64,000 nt of DNA from Haloterrigena alkaliphila (GCF_017352155.2 NZ_CP084319.1:186001-250000), one strand, 5' to 3'; counted from the first letter of the stretch, positions 19,522 to 29,041 are shown. Numbers and translations: made by a program. The notes: generated from the letters alone by a model not told the origin.

Positions 19522-19666
19522 CGGGGTTGGATCGCGTCGCCATTCTCAAACCCATCTTCACGGGGTACTCCCTGGATGTGTTATTAACGACGGTATCCCG
19601 AGAGTGGCTGGTGAGTCGCTTGGCTGGTTACGATTTCGGCACGGAGTCCGTCAGTCAGCCTGATCC

Positions 19667-20833
19667 TCAAAGCAATCGATCAGCGATGATGCGCTTCTGA
19701 ATTTCGTTCGTTCCCTCGAAAATCCTCGTGAGTCGTGCATCTCGCCAGTGGCGTTCAACGTCGAATTCGGTCGTATACCCGTAGCCGCCGTGAATCTGTA
19801 TTCCTTCACTGGTTACGTCTTCGGCGATTTCGGTGGCGAACAGCTTTGCCATCGCAGCTTGCGCATCAGCCCGATCACCTTCGTCGACAGCTTCTGCGAC
19901 GAGGAGTGTCAATGCTCGAGCGGCCTCGATCTTCGTCGCCATGTCCGCGAGTTTGAATCGAATCGCCTGGAACTCAGCGAGGGGTTGGTCGAACTGCTCG
20001 CGGTCTCGAACGTATTCGAGGGAGTCTTCGAGAGCGGCTCGAGAGAGGCCAACGGCTCTTGCTGCGGTGTGAACTCGTCCCTCCTCGAAGAACTCCATTA
20101 TCTGATAGAAGCCTTGGCCCTCTTCGTGGCCGACGAGCTTGTCCTCGCTCACTCGCACGTCGTCGAACTGTACCATCCATGTATCCCAGCCGTGGTAGCC
20201 GATCTTATTTACCGGCTGTCCGCTCAGTCCGTCGCGGTCGAAGGTGCCGGCGGGTTTCTCGACGATGAATCCCGAAATCCCGTTATGTGCGGGCTCGGCG
20301 TCAGGATCAGTAACCGCATACGTGAGGATGAAGTCAGACCCTTTCGCAAATGTCGTCCACATCTTCTGTCCGTTTAAGACGTATTCGTCACCTTCCTTTT
20401 CGGCACGAGTCTGCATGTTCGCCACGTCAGACCCGGCCTCGGCCTCGGAGATAGCGATACTCTTCAACAGTTCACCGCGAGCCATCTTTGGAAGATAGTA
20501 CTCTTTCTGTTCCTCGGTCGCTCCGGCGAGACTCTGCCCTCGAGCAATGATGCTACCGACGCTGAGCCATCCTCGAGAGAGTTCCTCAGCGATGATCGCG
20601 TACGTTTTCAGATCCAGACCGAGGCCGTCATATTCTTCGTCGATAAGAATCCCGAAGAAGCCCATTTCGGCCATCTTTTGGATGAGATCATCTGACATTC
20701 GTTCGCTTTTCGGATCGCGTTCCCGCGCTTCGGGGAGAACCTCGTTTGTGACGAACTCCTGGGTCTCGTCTCGGAGCATCCGATGTTCATCCGTTAGTAT
20801 GGGATCTGAGAGCGTATTCTCGAACGGAACCAT
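19667..20833 (-). CDS. Acyl-CoA dehydrogenase
   Basis: A 388-aa FAD enzyme of the acyl-CoA dehydrogenase family, catalysing alpha,beta-desaturation of an acyl-CoA in fatty-acid or branched-chain amino-acid breakdown. Signatures include AISEAEAGSDVANMQT (flavin/substrate region), QKMWTTFAKGSDF, YVRDREQFDQPLAEFQAI and the C-terminal QIHGGYGYTTEFDVERHWRD followed by FEGTNEIQ, whose glutamate is the usual catalytic base. Full family length with no damage. It stands alone, with no electron-transfer flavoprotein or thiolase beside it, so chain-length preference is open. Confidence 0.95.
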   Translation of the reverse strand: MVPFENTLSDPILTDEHRMLRDETQEFVTNEVLPEARERDPKSERMSDDLIQKMAEMGFFGILIDEEYDGLGLDLKTYAIIAEELSRGWLSVGSIIARGQSLAGATEEQKEYYLPKMARGELLKSIAISEAEAGSDVANMQTRAEKEGDEYVLNGQKMWTTFAKGSDFILTYAVTDPDAEPAHNGISGFIVEKPAGTFDRDGLSGQPVNKIGYHGWDTWMVQFDDVRVSEDKLVGHEEGQGFYQIMEFFEEGRVHTAARAVGLSRAALEDSLEYVRDREQFDQPLAEFQAIRFKLADMATKIEAARALTLLVAEAVDEGDRADAQAAMAKLFATEIAEDVTSEGIQIHGGYGYTTEFDVERHWRDARLTRIFEGTNEIQKRIIADRLL

Positions 20834-21228
20834 GGTATTATCTCGTCTCCACTACCTGAAGTCCGTCAATAATTGGTTTGTTCACTGGCTCTGCTAACTT
20901 TGTAGCGAGTAGAATCATGTGACTGCTACCATGTATCGCCACTTCAATTTTGTTGGATATTTGTAAATTTACAAGACTGACTCCCCACTTCAAGTCTATC
21001 TATCACGCACCAGAATTCGCCGGTCAGAGGGTTCTTCAAAACGGCACTGTCTGCTGATCGAGCCACCTCGCGCCATCCTTTCTGTTGGCATCCCCTCTAG
21101 GCGACACGTTAATTACGAGGCGTGTTGACTAGTCACACAGCCACTTGTAAAAGCGGCTATGCGATGCGATAAGGGCCAAAGTCACTGAGCCCGATTCCCA
21201 CAGGGCCATTCGGCCCTGTTAAACAGTC
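20834..21228. other. Gap with a hairpin at its right end
   Basis: No gene recognised. At 21201-21218 there is a hairpin with arms CAGGGCC and GGCCCTG around ATTC, just beyond the stop of the small minus-strand zinc protein at 21229, so it may act as its terminator. Confidence 0.5.
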
Positions 21229-21408
21229 CTACACGTTGTGACGTTCGCGACAGTCGTCGCAGATCAGTCGATCGAACCGCTTCCACTTTCCGCACGCGTG
21301 GCACATTTTCAGCCACTCAAAAACGATATCGACATCCCGCTGGTCGTCTTCGGATTCAGTCCTGTCCAAACCCTGCTCCCCTCTGTTGGTTATGGCTATG
21401 CGGGACAT
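21229..21408 (-). CDS. Small zinc-finger protein (59 aa)
   Basis: A complete short gene beginning MSRIAITNRGEQGLDRTESE and ending CRERHNV. The C-terminal third holds two CxxC knuckles, CHAC at residues 36-39 and CDDC at residues 50-53, in MCHACGKWKRFDRLICDDC. This matches the many single-zinc-ribbon microproteins of haloarchaea, thought to mediate protein or nucleic-acid contacts. The N-terminal half is acidic and probably flexible. It is divergent from another zinc-ribbon microprotein at 21503, with a possible terminator hairpin after its stop. The function is unknown. Confidence 0.6.
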   Translation of the reverse strand: MSRIAITNRGEQGLDRTESEDDQRDVDIVFEWLKMCHACGKWKRFDRLICDDCRERHNV

Positions 21409-21502
21409 CTTAAGCTCTTGTCAATCTGCAAGACGCGAAATCCACTCTAGCTTCTGACGAATTGCCCTAAGTCCTATAATACAACTATCCTATCAATTAG
21501 AT

Positions 21503-21613
21503 ATGGTTCGGAACCCTGACGGGAGATGCCCTGAATGCGGCGAGAGAAAGTTTTCACGGGAGGATGGTTCTGAGTGGTGTCCGAACTGCGATCAGCATCC
21601 ATCTATGGACTAA
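21503..21613 (+). CDS. Zinc-ribbon microprotein (36 aa)
   Basis: A very short gene, MVRNPDGRCPECGERKFSRE followed by a second knuckle WCPNCDQH. The two CxxC pairs (CPEC, CPNC) 17 residues apart predict one zinc ribbon filling nearly the whole protein. AT-rich DNA upstream (TATCAATTAGATATGG) could carry the promoter. It overlaps the next plus-strand frame (21574-21906). It is divergent from the zinc protein at 21229. Such proteins are common and poorly characterised in haloarchaea. Confidence 0.55.
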   Translation: MVRNPDGRCPECGERKFSREDGSEWCPNCDQHPSMD

Positions 21614-21906
21614 GCCGATTAAAAGAGGAATCAGCTTTGTCTCCGGTTTCTTATCGAGTCTACAATATCACGCACTCTGACCCTGTAGCGTCCTATTCCG
21701 ACCAGTTCGGGATTATGACGGATCTCGTTAACTCTCGGCTGCATCGTCCCGATGCAGATAACCACGTCGTAATCACGGAAAATCTGCCCCGATATCAATG
21801 GTGGATGGATAGTCCCTGTACTCGAGAAGAAATCGAACTCACCGATATAACCCGCTTGAGCATCGAAGAAGGTCATCTCATAATACAGATAACTGAATCC
21901 GATTAA
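21574..21906 (+). CDS. Hypothetical protein
   Basis: Up to 110 aa. The section SYRVYNITHSDPVASYSDQF through RLSIEEGHLIIQITESD looks like a real small alpha/beta protein with alternating hydrophobic strands. The start is uncertain: the GTG at 21574 makes it overlap the zinc microprotein by 40 bp in another frame, and no good ATG follows until late. No recognised domain. It may be translated with, or have been displaced relative to, the upstream microprotein. Confidence 0.45.
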   Translation: MVSELRSASIYGLSRLKEESALSPVSYRVYNITHSDPVASYSDQFGIMTDLVNSRLHRPDADNHVVITENLPRYQWWMDSPCTREEIELTDITRLSIEEGHLIIQITESD

Positions 21907-22338
21907 TGAGTTGGATCATGTTAACCGAGAGGGCGGCAAGCATGTCGTTGTCTCAAGAGGGAACGAACCGACGACCCAATGGACCAAGCGGGTCCCGGCA
22001 GATGCACTCGTGTTCGCCGCGGGCGTTTGGAAACAGATTACTATGAACCGCCGTTCGTGTCTCGCTGCCGCCTGTGCTACCTTCTTTAGCCTCGCCGCTG
22101 GCTTATCGGATAGCATCCCACTGATTTTGTTGTTGTATGCAAACAGCGTTCAATATCGTCCTCGGATATCGTGATCGCCCTCTGTTCGCGTCTCTGGTGA
22201 GCAAAGTTGCTTTGAGTCCCCAGCAGCCTTTGATCTCTTAATAAGACCCGCTCAATAGAGGTGGAAGACTGCTCACGAAATACTCAATCGTTGTAGTTTG
22301 GGATTATCTTTAACGGAGGATCTGATGGCTGATTCTGT
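21907..22338. other. Gap, nothing recognised
   Basis: No convincing frame on either strand. The DNA is lower in GC than the core regions. Confidence 0.5.
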
Positions 22339-22542
22339 ATGTCTGGTAAGTTGGGGGGTGATATTGGGGAATGTACTACGGTGTATACTGCCACTGGTGA
22401 GCAGCTCGATATGCCAGTGCGGATCATGAATGCGGAGTTACAAGACGTTTCGCGCAAGGATAACGGAGACGGAATTGCATATTGTATCGAAGAGGGCAAT
22501 GAGAAGACGCTGATCTTGCTTGATGAAACAGATAGGGAATAA
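22339..22542 (+). CDS. Small hypothetical protein (67 aa)
   Basis: Starts MSGKLGGDIGECTTVYTATG and ends KTLILLDETDRE. It has an acidic composition with predicted beta strands (TLILLDE), consistent with a small folded protein. The frame right after it (22551-22771) may be its operon partner. No known family recognised. Confidence 0.45.
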   Translation: MSGKLGGDIGECTTVYTATGEQLDMPVRIMNAELQDVSRKDNGDGIAYCIEEGNEKTLILLDETDRE

Positions 22543-22550
22543 TTGTAGCA

Positions 22551-22771
22551 GTGGAAACTCAAATCGACGATGAGGACACCGATGTAGAGCTGATGACTGG
22601 TATTTCGATTTTATTGGAATTTCGATCCGCCGACTGTATGAGGAGTGCGGTGTGGATGTGAAGGGGCTCTCGTTCGGGTTGACGTATGAAGATTTTGACC
22701 CGTGTCCAAAAGAAATCACCACCGATGATGACGAGATCGATGATACCGGCGATGATGACGATGACGACTAA
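22551..22771 (+). pseudogene. Probable frameshifted small acidic protein
   Basis: Two frames read as one protein: a GTG-initiated piece (VETQIDDEDTDVEL), then a shift near 22594 into DDWYFDFIGISIRRLYEECG and FGLTYEDFDPCPKE, ending in a run of aspartates. Each half alone is short, and the join needs a one-base change. It sits 8 bp after the 22542 stop, as an operon partner would. It could also be an intact short gene with an unseen start. Confidence 0.35.
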
Positions 22772-23221
22772 GTCAACTCACTCTCATCAGGAGCATCAAT
22801 TACACCTTATTCTGTTTTGACTGCCAGTCTGCTCAGTTCGCAGACGTAGTGAGCAGTTGGTTCACCGGTGGTGCCGCGAAATAATCGATGTCGTGGTACT
22901 GAATCCATCCTCTGTATTCAGCAAGCACTAGATATCAGCTACTGAGGGTTCCAACAGAGCTTTTCTACTGATCACCGTTGAGTAACAGCTGTTCGTATCG
23001 TTCCTGTTGAGAAGACGTCGGTGGTGAACCGACGTCAGAGCTCCCCATCCGAAAGGTGTGTCAATCGGATTAGCCGATCGGAGATCAATCGGTAGCTATC
23101 GACGTTGGAACGATCTCGATCGGGAGCGGGGCGTTTACGAATGTCTCAGTTCGAACGGAACCCGTTGACAACGACGTTCCTCTCCCCGCCGAGTAGACTA
23201 TTCGAGTACCGGCGATTAAGC
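22772..23221. other. Gap, nothing recognised
   Basis: No gene, IS end or long repeat recognised. Confidence 0.5.
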
Positions 23222-23419
23222 CTACTGGCCGTCAGATCCCAGTCGTTCTTCAAGGTCGGCGATCCGGCACTCCTGGGCGAGCAGGATCGAAACGAGGTGG
23301 GTCATCATCGGATCGTGATGGTTCTGGATTCCGCCGGCATCAGCAAAGTAGGTCCGGTAGTGGAGACTGTGGTGGGATTTTTGAGGAGTGGGGGTGAGAA
23401 AACACTCGCGGGTCGTCAC
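23222..23419 (-). CDS. Small hypothetical protein (65 aa)
   Basis: The C-terminal half, DPMMTHLVSILLAQECRIADL followed by EERLGSDGQ, looks like a short amphipathic or coiled-coil helix of a real haloarchaeal protein. The N-terminal half (MTTRECFLTPTPQKSHHSLH) is less convincing. It may be an intact microprotein or the 3' end of a longer lost gene. No family recognised. Confidence 0.35.
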   Translation of the reverse strand: MTTRECFLTPTPQKSHHSLHYRTYFADAGGIQNHHDPMMTHLVSILLAQECRIADLEERLGSDGQ

Positions 23420-24475
23420 AGGAGCTCATCCCATTCTGATGCCTTCCCGCGAGTGTGAGTAGACCTAACACAATCAGCTAGATGAAATTGCGGCCAAATA
23501 TGGTTGGGTGGGCTGTGTCTCTAGGCATCTAACCAGTTTCAAAAGCCTAGAAAGATGACTAAGTCGTTGATCTGTTCATACTGCCTCGATTCCGAACACA
23601 CTCTGACCAATAAATATAATGAGGATCTATTCGAAATTTTGTCCTATTCAGTGATGTGTATGACTACGGGTACAAATAATAACTCAACCCTCCTAGCTGA
23701 TACTACAGCACTTGAGGAACTCGAGTCTATCTGCTTGAACGCGCCAAAAGGGTATTCTCGGCCAACTACAGCCTTTGTGGGTGTGGGGGAGTCGGGTGGT
23801 TAGCTCATGTCTCTCTGGTGGGACAGTGGCGCGGTTCTTCGCATGACCTGCCTCACAGGGGGACAGGCCAGTTGGGTGTGAACGTGTGACAGAGATAAGT
23901 CCTCCTCCATCTAAATTTGGATGATCTCGAGGAACGCGGTTCTCTCGATCCGGCCGACTCTTATCAAACAATCGCCCGTGGTCTATCTCCCGTGTTTGGT
24001 GAGATAGTCAAGAACCGAACCGTCTGCAAGCCACGGAGCCAAAAAGTGGTTCTGCGGACGGGTGCGCAGAACTGGTGCCCCACAAGATGCATTGGAGTTG
24101 GGGTCCGCCGGGAGTGTTCGAGAGTCATGGGAACGCTCCCCGGCGGCTGTGTCTTCACGACCCATCTGACAGGGACTCCACGGCCCCTGTCGTATGTAAT
24201 AGGCGCACCAGTGTTAGTCAATGTTTCCCATTCGGTAATAGCATTGGGTGATTATTGTTCAGGTGGATTCTCTCTGCTTTCACCCCCACCCTCGCGTATC
24301 TAAAATACGGTTGAGGATACGTCTCTCCGGTCGAATACGGAAGCTTCAGCTAAATCAGCACGTGACACAACGATACATGACGCGGCAGTAGCGCGGGCAA
24401 ACTACTCTATCTTATCGTGCACTTCTACAGAGCCATAGCGATGCTCTCGATAGATAGTGTCGGTGGTCTGTGCGG
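23420..24475. other. Gene-poor gap
   Basis: About 1 kb with only weak frames. A plus-strand frame at 23555-23803 (starting MTKSLICSYCLDSEHT) is AT-rich, with a single CxxC pair, and cannot be supported as a gene. A minus-strand frame around 23964-24221 has unlikely composition. No mobile-element ends recognised. Confidence 0.5.
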
Positions 24476-25861
24476 TCAATCGTCGCTCTCACTTGCGTCC
24501 TCGTCGACTTGCTCGTGTCGGTCGAGGGTGGTCATCGTCCGATAGGTTTCGACTAGATCCGTCTTACTGAGCCGATAGCGGTAGTAGCCGTACGCGACGA
24601 CGAACCAACCGATGAGGACGACGCCGACGATAGGCTGCTGAAGGAGTGTGACGATCCAGAACGTGCCAGTCGCGAACGCTCCGCCGACGACGGCAGCGAG
24701 GAGACCGCGGTATCGTCGGAGTCGAAATGGCGCGTTGGCGTAGTGGTTGGGGAATTCGCGGGGCAGGTTCCAGAGACCGATCGCACAGAAGAAATACGCA
24801 GTGAGGCTGGCCAATCCGATGAACACCGAAAGGCCGACGATTTCGCCCGCGATCGGGACGAGCAGAAACGGCGGGACGCCGAGTACTGCCACGGCGTAAT
24901 AGGGGGTATCGAATCGTGGGTGGATACGTGATAGCGATGCTGGGAGGATGCCATCACGGCTTGCGCGCATGAGCGTTCGTGAGAAGACGAGCAGCGTCGT
25001 ATTCACCGTCGTAACGACCGCGAAGACGGCACCAGCTGCGACAATGTACTCGCCCCACCAGGGGAGGAACCGCGAGGCGGCCAGCGCGAGATCGGCCTCG
25101 CTCCCGAGTTGTGTATACGGGACGACACCGACCAGAACGGCGATTAGCGCCACATAAAACAGCGCAACGATACCGATCCCGAGACCCAGGACCAGTGGAA
25201 TCGTTCGCCCAGGGTTGTCGATCTCCTCGCCGAGTTCGACCAGTAACCCGAACCCCAGAAACGGATAAAACAGGGCGACCACCGCAAGGCCGAACGCGCC
25301 GTAGTCCGGAAAGAACGGCGCGTAATTGGCGGTGTCGACTGCGCTCGCGCCGGGAACAATGAACGTCAGGAGCGCGATTACGAGCCCGGCGAAGAAGACC
25401 AGCTGTACCTGGGCGACCAATCTGAGTCCGATCAGATTGACGATCAGTACGAACGTGAGCAGGATGTAGACGAGCAGCGTCGACGGCGCGTCGAAGAAGA
25501 TTTGGGTGTACTCGGCGAAGCCAGTCGCCGTAATCAACAGGGATGCCCACGCGACCAGCGGAATCGTAAAGGGAACCAAGAACCCCCAGTAGGGGGCCGT
25601 GAGTCGAGAGATATAGACGTACAACCCGCCTGCGACGGGCATCGCCGAGCCGAGCACGGCGTTATAGAGGACGACAAACGACGCTGGTACGGCCGCCAAT
25701 ATGATGGCCAGAATGAGCGCCGGTCCCGCGGTCCCCGCCAGCGGCCCTGGCAGAACGAATATCGGCACCGAAATCGCGTTCCCGACCAGCAACGCCAGAA
25801 CGCCGACGATGCCAATACTCGAAGAGAGCGTCTCCGTATCGCTATCGGGAGCCTCGCTCAT
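24476..25861 (-). CDS. APC-family amino-acid permease
   Basis: A 461-aa polytopic membrane protein with about twelve hydrophobic segments. TM1 shows the APC-type unwound glycine motif (GVLALLVGNAISVPIFVLPG), followed by TAGPALILAIILAAVPASFV. The C-terminal tail is acidic and cytoplasmic. APC permeases import amino acids or polyamines coupled to Na+ or H+. The start overlaps the stop of the small membrane gene at 25858-26109 by 4 bp, so the two are co-transcribed and probably translationally coupled. The substrate is unknown. Confidence 0.9.
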   Translation of the reverse strand: MSEAPDSDTETLSSSIGIVGVLALLVGNAISVPIFVLPGPLAGTAGPALILAIILAAVPASFVVLYNAVLGSAMPVAGGLYVYISRLTAPYWGFLVPFTIPLVAWASLLITATGFAEYTQIFFDAPSTLLVYILLTFVLIVNLIGLRLVAQVQLVFFAGLVIALLTFIVPGASAVDTANYAPFFPDYGAFGLAVVALFYPFLGFGLLVELGEEIDNPGRTIPLVLGLGIGIVALFYVALIAVLVGVVPYTQLGSEADLALAASRFLPWWGEYIVAAGAVFAVVTTVNTTLLVFSRTLMRASRDGILPASLSRIHPRFDTPYYAVAVLGVPPFLLVPIAGEIVGLSVFIGLASLTAYFFCAIGLWNLPREFPNHYANAPFRLRRYRGLLAAVVGGAFATGTFWIVTLLQQPIVGVVLIGWFVVAYGYYRYRLSKTDLVETYRTMTTLDRHEQVDEDASESDD

Positions 25862-26109
25862 TCTGCCGTCGAACGATCGGCCCGACGGCGTCGGATCGCG
25901 GCGTCGCGAATCCGTCGGCCGAGGCCGAACCCGACGACGCCACCGAGGACGGGTCCGATAACAAGCAGTGCCGGACTCGTCAGCAGCGGGAGGACGATTC
26001 CTAAACCAAGGCCGACCACCAGTCCACCCTCCGGGTATTGCGCCGCGGCGACCTCACGTTCGAGGTCGTCCATCTCCGCCGGATCGTCTCGATACTGTCC
26101 GATTGCCAT
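25858..26109 (-). CDS. Small membrane protein in operon with the APC permease
   Basis: About 83 aa from the ATG beginning MAIGQYRDDPAEM; an ATG at 26124 is an alternative. It has an acidic N-terminus, then a hydrophobic hairpin (GGLVVGLGLGIVLPLLTSPA, LLVIGPVLGGVVGFGLG), and a basic tail (RRIRDAAIRRRRADR). Its stop overlaps the permease start. It could be an accessory subunit or stabiliser of the permease. No named family. Confidence 0.7.
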   Translation of the reverse strand: MAIGQYRDDPAEMDDLEREVAAAQYPEGGLVVGLGLGIVLPLLTSPALLVIGPVLGGVVGFGLGRRIRDAAIRRRRADRSTAE

Positions 26110-26261
26110 GTCATGACCCACCATACTATGGGTAAAATATCTTTGGGAGTTTGACACCAACAACAGCGCTCAGCCGACTGGTGATCGACTCTGGTATTCA
26201 CGCAGGTTATGGCCAGAGAACAGGGGAAGTCATCGACGAGGATGAGAGTAAATGACGACTG

Positions 26262-27188
26262 TCAGTCAGCAGCGCGCTGACTACGGACGACTTGCTTCAC
26301 GTTACTGTATTCGTCGAACCGATCGGCACCGATGTAGTCGATCGTGTCCTGCAAGTACTGCATCGTCTGTCTGCCGATCTTCTTTTGATCGTACCCCTCA
26401 AACGGCATTTCCATCTGGGTGTCTGTCAACAGGCGATTCTCGATGTATTCCTCGATCCGGGGTTCGTAGACGTCTTGAACGATACCAGGTTCGGCTTCGG
26501 CCAGTTGTTTCATCACCCAACGGCCGTTCTCAATGTGGCGAGTTTCGTCCTGACGAACGTTTCCAATGGCGTTCTGGAACGACTCGAGGACGATATCTCG
26601 CCCCATCTCCTCGGCTTTCAGTTCGATCATCTGGTCGAACGAGAGGTAGCCGCTACGGGCGAGCTGGGCCTCGATGAGTCCCATGTAGTTCAAGTAGGCC
26701 TCACCGAGTGCGTACACTAATTCGCGCTGCTCGCCTGCGTTGATCGCCGCGAGCAACTCATCTGCCGTGTCGTACAGATTGTCCGTACTGTACCCCTGTT
26801 CTTGATATCCACCTTCGCGATACGGTTCGGTATCCTGGGTCTCGAACACCTCCTCGAAGTACCGACTGAAGAGGTCGGTGTGTTTGGCTTCCTCGTAGAC
26901 CTGCTGGGCCAGATACATCTCCTCTTGGACCGTGTCGAACGGCATCTCCTCGTTGTCCAAGGCGTCGAGGGCCATCATATACGGCGCGAGCGTCCGTGTT
27001 ACGTCCTCTTCGCCGTCGTAAAACCCCGCACACGTCATGAGGAACCGGTTTTGCTCTGCTTCGGTGAACTGCTCCCAATCTTCTTTATCCGCCGTGAAAT
27101 CGTAGTCGTCGGGATCCCACGTCCCTTCTCGCTTCCCCTTCCGATACAGTTCGAACGACTTCTCACGATTACTGTAGTCGATTGGCAT
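26262..27188 (-). CDS. R2lox-type / ribonucleotide reductase R2-like ferritin-fold oxidase
   Basis: A 308-aa all-helical di-metal protein of the ribonucleotide reductase small-subunit superfamily. Likely metal ligands are visible in order: a Glu in FYDGEEDVTRT, the ExxH in YEEAKHTDLF, Glu residues in ELKAEEMGRD, and the ExxH in QDETRHIENG. Length and pattern fit R2-like ligand-binding oxidases (Mn/Fe) or the archaeal NrdB-like group. No large subunit (NrdA) is nearby, favouring an R2lox-type oxidase. I use the ATG starting MPIDYSN; the upstream extension contains the AT-rich promoter region. Confidence 0.85.
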   Translation of the reverse strand: MPIDYSNREKSFELYRKGKREGTWDPDDYDFTADKEDWEQFTEAEQNRFLMTCAGFYDGEEDVTRTLAPYMMALDALDNEEMPFDTVQEEMYLAQQVYEEAKHTDLFSRYFEEVFETQDTEPYREGGYQEQGYSTDNLYDTADELLAAINAGEQRELVYALGEAYLNYMGLIEAQLARSGYLSFDQMIELKAEEMGRDIVLESFQNAIGNVRQDETRHIENGRWVMKQLAEAEPGIVQDVYEPRIEEYIENRLLTDTQMEMPFEGYDQKKIGRQTMQYLQDTIDYIGADRFDEYSNVKQVVRSQRAAD

Positions 27189-27427
27189 GCACCATATGTT
27201 CACATCCCTCACTATAAATAATAGTGGAATGAACAGATGGCCAGTTGACATGGGTTTAACTGGAATTAGGCGCTAAGTCCCCTTCCTCAAGAAGCAACGC
27301 AGGGAGCGAAGCGACCGAGTAGCGCAGTAGGGAGGGGATACAGCGCCGCACGGTTCTCATACACCCGCGACACTCGGCCCATAGGCCACCGCTACCTTCA
27401 TGTCTATCCAAAGTCTATACATCGGTG

Positions 27428-27574
27428 ATGGATAGATTTGAAATCGAAGGTGAGGAAGTCCTCGATGGAACGGCAAAACCTTCGGGGAATAGTGCCCACG
27501 TCATCGTTCCCAAACGCTGGCGCGGATCCGACGTGAAAGTCGTCCGCGTCTCCGAACCCGATTCACACGAGTAG
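27428..27574 (+). CDS. DUF2080-type transposon-associated microprotein
   Basis: A 48-aa protein, MDRFEIEGEEVLDGTAKPSG then HVIVPKRWRGSDVKVVRV, with the AbrB/SpoVT-like swapped-hairpin signature SAHV.VPKRW. DUF2080 proteins accompany haloarchaeal IS200/IS605 tnpB genes and are thought to be DNA-binding regulators of the element. It ends 3 bp before tnpB, so the two are co-transcribed. A close relative is at 43140. Confidence 0.8.
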   Translation: MDRFEIEGEEVLDGTAKPSGNSAHVIVPKRWRGSDVKVVRVSEPDSHE

Positions 27575-27577
27575 ACT

Positions 27578-28807
27578 ATGCAGTACAACTACAAGTATCG
27601 ACTCAACCCGCCAAAAGCCCTCACTAAAACGCTTCTGCACCACGTCGATACTTGTAGGCAACTGTACAATCACGTCCTCTACCTGCTCAGCGAGACAGAC
27701 GACATTCCCGCCCGCTACGAGGTGCAGGGACGACTCCCCGACCTCAAAACATGGTGGGACGACCTGACCGACGTACACTCGAAAGTCCTCCAGATGGTCG
27801 TCAAGCGTGTCTACGACAACCTCTCCACGCTCAAAGCACAGAAGGAGAACGGACGCGCCGTGGGAATGCTCAAGTGGAAACCGCCTCGGGAGTATCGGTC
27901 GCTCACCTACAACCAGTCCGGCTTCGAACTCAAGAATACGAGTGGTCGGCCTGTCTTGTGGTTGAGCAAAATCGGTGAGATACCGATTCACCTCCACCGA
28001 GACATTCCCGAGAATGCGACCATCAAACAGGTCGCGGTCAAACGAGAACCCACGGGTGAATGGTACGCCACGTTTGGGATCGACGTGGAGGAAGCCACAC
28101 CTGAAAAACCAGAGACGCCCGAGAAGATCGTTGGTATCGACGTGGGGATTCTCAAGTACGCCCACGACACCGATGGGTACGCCATCGAAAGTCCCGACTT
28201 CAGTGACGAGCGCGAACGACTCGAACGCGCACAACGCGACCTCTCGCGGAAGGAACACGGCTCTGCGAATTGGGAGAAACAACGGCAGGTCGTGGCCGAA
28301 CGACACGCCAATCTCAAGCGAAAGCGACGAGACTTCCTCCACAAGTTGTCGAACTACTACGCCACCGAGTACGACTTGGTGGCTGTTGAGGACTTGGATG
28401 CGAAGGGGCTGGTCGAACTCCCCGGTAACTCACGGAATCGAGCAGGCGCGGCGTGGGGGACATTCCTTCGGATGCTCGAATACAAGTGCGAGCGTGAGGG
28501 AACGCACTTCGTCTCGGTTGATCCGAAAGATACGACGAAGGAGTGCGCGTCCTGTGGTGTCAAGACGGACAAACCGCTGTGGGTTCGTGAACACGCGTGT
28601 CCCTCGTGTGGGTTCGAGGTGGATAGGGATGCGAATGCGGCGTGGAATATTCTTTCTCGCGGTCTTGAAGATGTAGGAGTGGGTCACTCCGAATCAACGC
28701 CTGTGGAGACTGCGCTCCCTGTAGACACCGTTGTGTCTGCAAAGCGCGTCGTGGAAACAGGAAGCCCCACCCTCAAGGAGCGAACCGCGTCAGCGGTGAG
28801 CGAGTAG
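27578..28807 (+). CDS. tnpB: TnpB, RNA-guided nuclease of IS200/IS605 (OrfB)
   Basis: A 409-aa protein of the TnpB (Cas12 ancestor) family. The split RuvC catalytic residues all look present: Asp in GIDVGILKYAHD, Glu in VAVEDLDAKGL and Asp in EVDRDANAAWNIL. Between the last two lies an intact zinc finger (CASCGVKTDKPLWVREHACPSC). Length is normal. TnpB uses an RNA from the element's right end to cut the empty donor site and so retain the transposon. The C-terminal tail (VETGSPTLKERTASAVSE) is typical of haloarchaeal copies. Confidence 0.92.
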   Translation: MQYNYKYRLNPPKALTKTLLHHVDTCRQLYNHVLYLLSETDDIPARYEVQGRLPDLKTWWDDLTDVHSKVLQMVVKRVYDNLSTLKAQKENGRAVGMLKWKPPREYRSLTYNQSGFELKNTSGRPVLWLSKIGEIPIHLHRDIPENATIKQVAVKREPTGEWYATFGIDVEEATPEKPETPEKIVGIDVGILKYAHDTDGYAIESPDFSDERERLERAQRDLSRKEHGSANWEKQRQVVAERHANLKRKRRDFLHKLSNYYATEYDLVAVEDLDAKGLVELPGNSRNRAGAAWGTFLRMLEYKCEREGTHFVSVDPKDTTKECASCGVKTDKPLWVREHACPSCGFEVDRDANAAWNILSRGLEDVGVGHSESTPVETALPVDTVVSAKRVVETGSPTLKERTASAVSE

Positions 28808-29041
28808 GCTGGGGTAGTTCACTTTGATCGCTGTTCCCCACGTTCAGTCTGACACAAGAATTGCAGCGGAGCAAGGCGAATCCTACCCGCTATGCGGGAT
28901 TCTAGACGGACCAGTCTCTCGGTGATATCCAAGTCCAAGGACCTGTGGAAGTACCGCGGGCGCGATGGCTCGGGGCACTCTGCCTGTTGTCTATGTAGAA
29001 GCGCCAGAAGGGTTATCCCGGAATAAGACCGCTAGGAGGTA

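Larger units (their letters stand above)
27270..28905 (+). mobile_element. IS200/IS605-type element carrying tnpB only (IS1341-like)
   Basis: The element holds a DUF2080 microgene and tnpB. At the left is a GC-rich inverted structure (CCCCTTCCTC at ~27279 and GGGAGGGG at ~27330), at the right the hairpin 28878-28902 (CCCGC TAT GCGGG flanked by GAAT/ATTC). No tnpA is present, so movement would need a transposase in trans. Exact ends are estimated. Confidence 0.65.

Noticed and set aside
23105-23458. 117-codon plus-strand frame
   Set aside because: Opposite the more convincing small minus-strand frame at 23222-23419, and lacks acidic composition.
23917-24303. 128-codon plus-strand frame and overlapping minus-strand frames
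   Set aside because: No domain, odd composition, no partner; possibly a decayed element end but not recognisable.
27563-28342. 259-codon minus-strand frame opposite tnpB
   Set aside because: Mirror frame of an intact tnpB.
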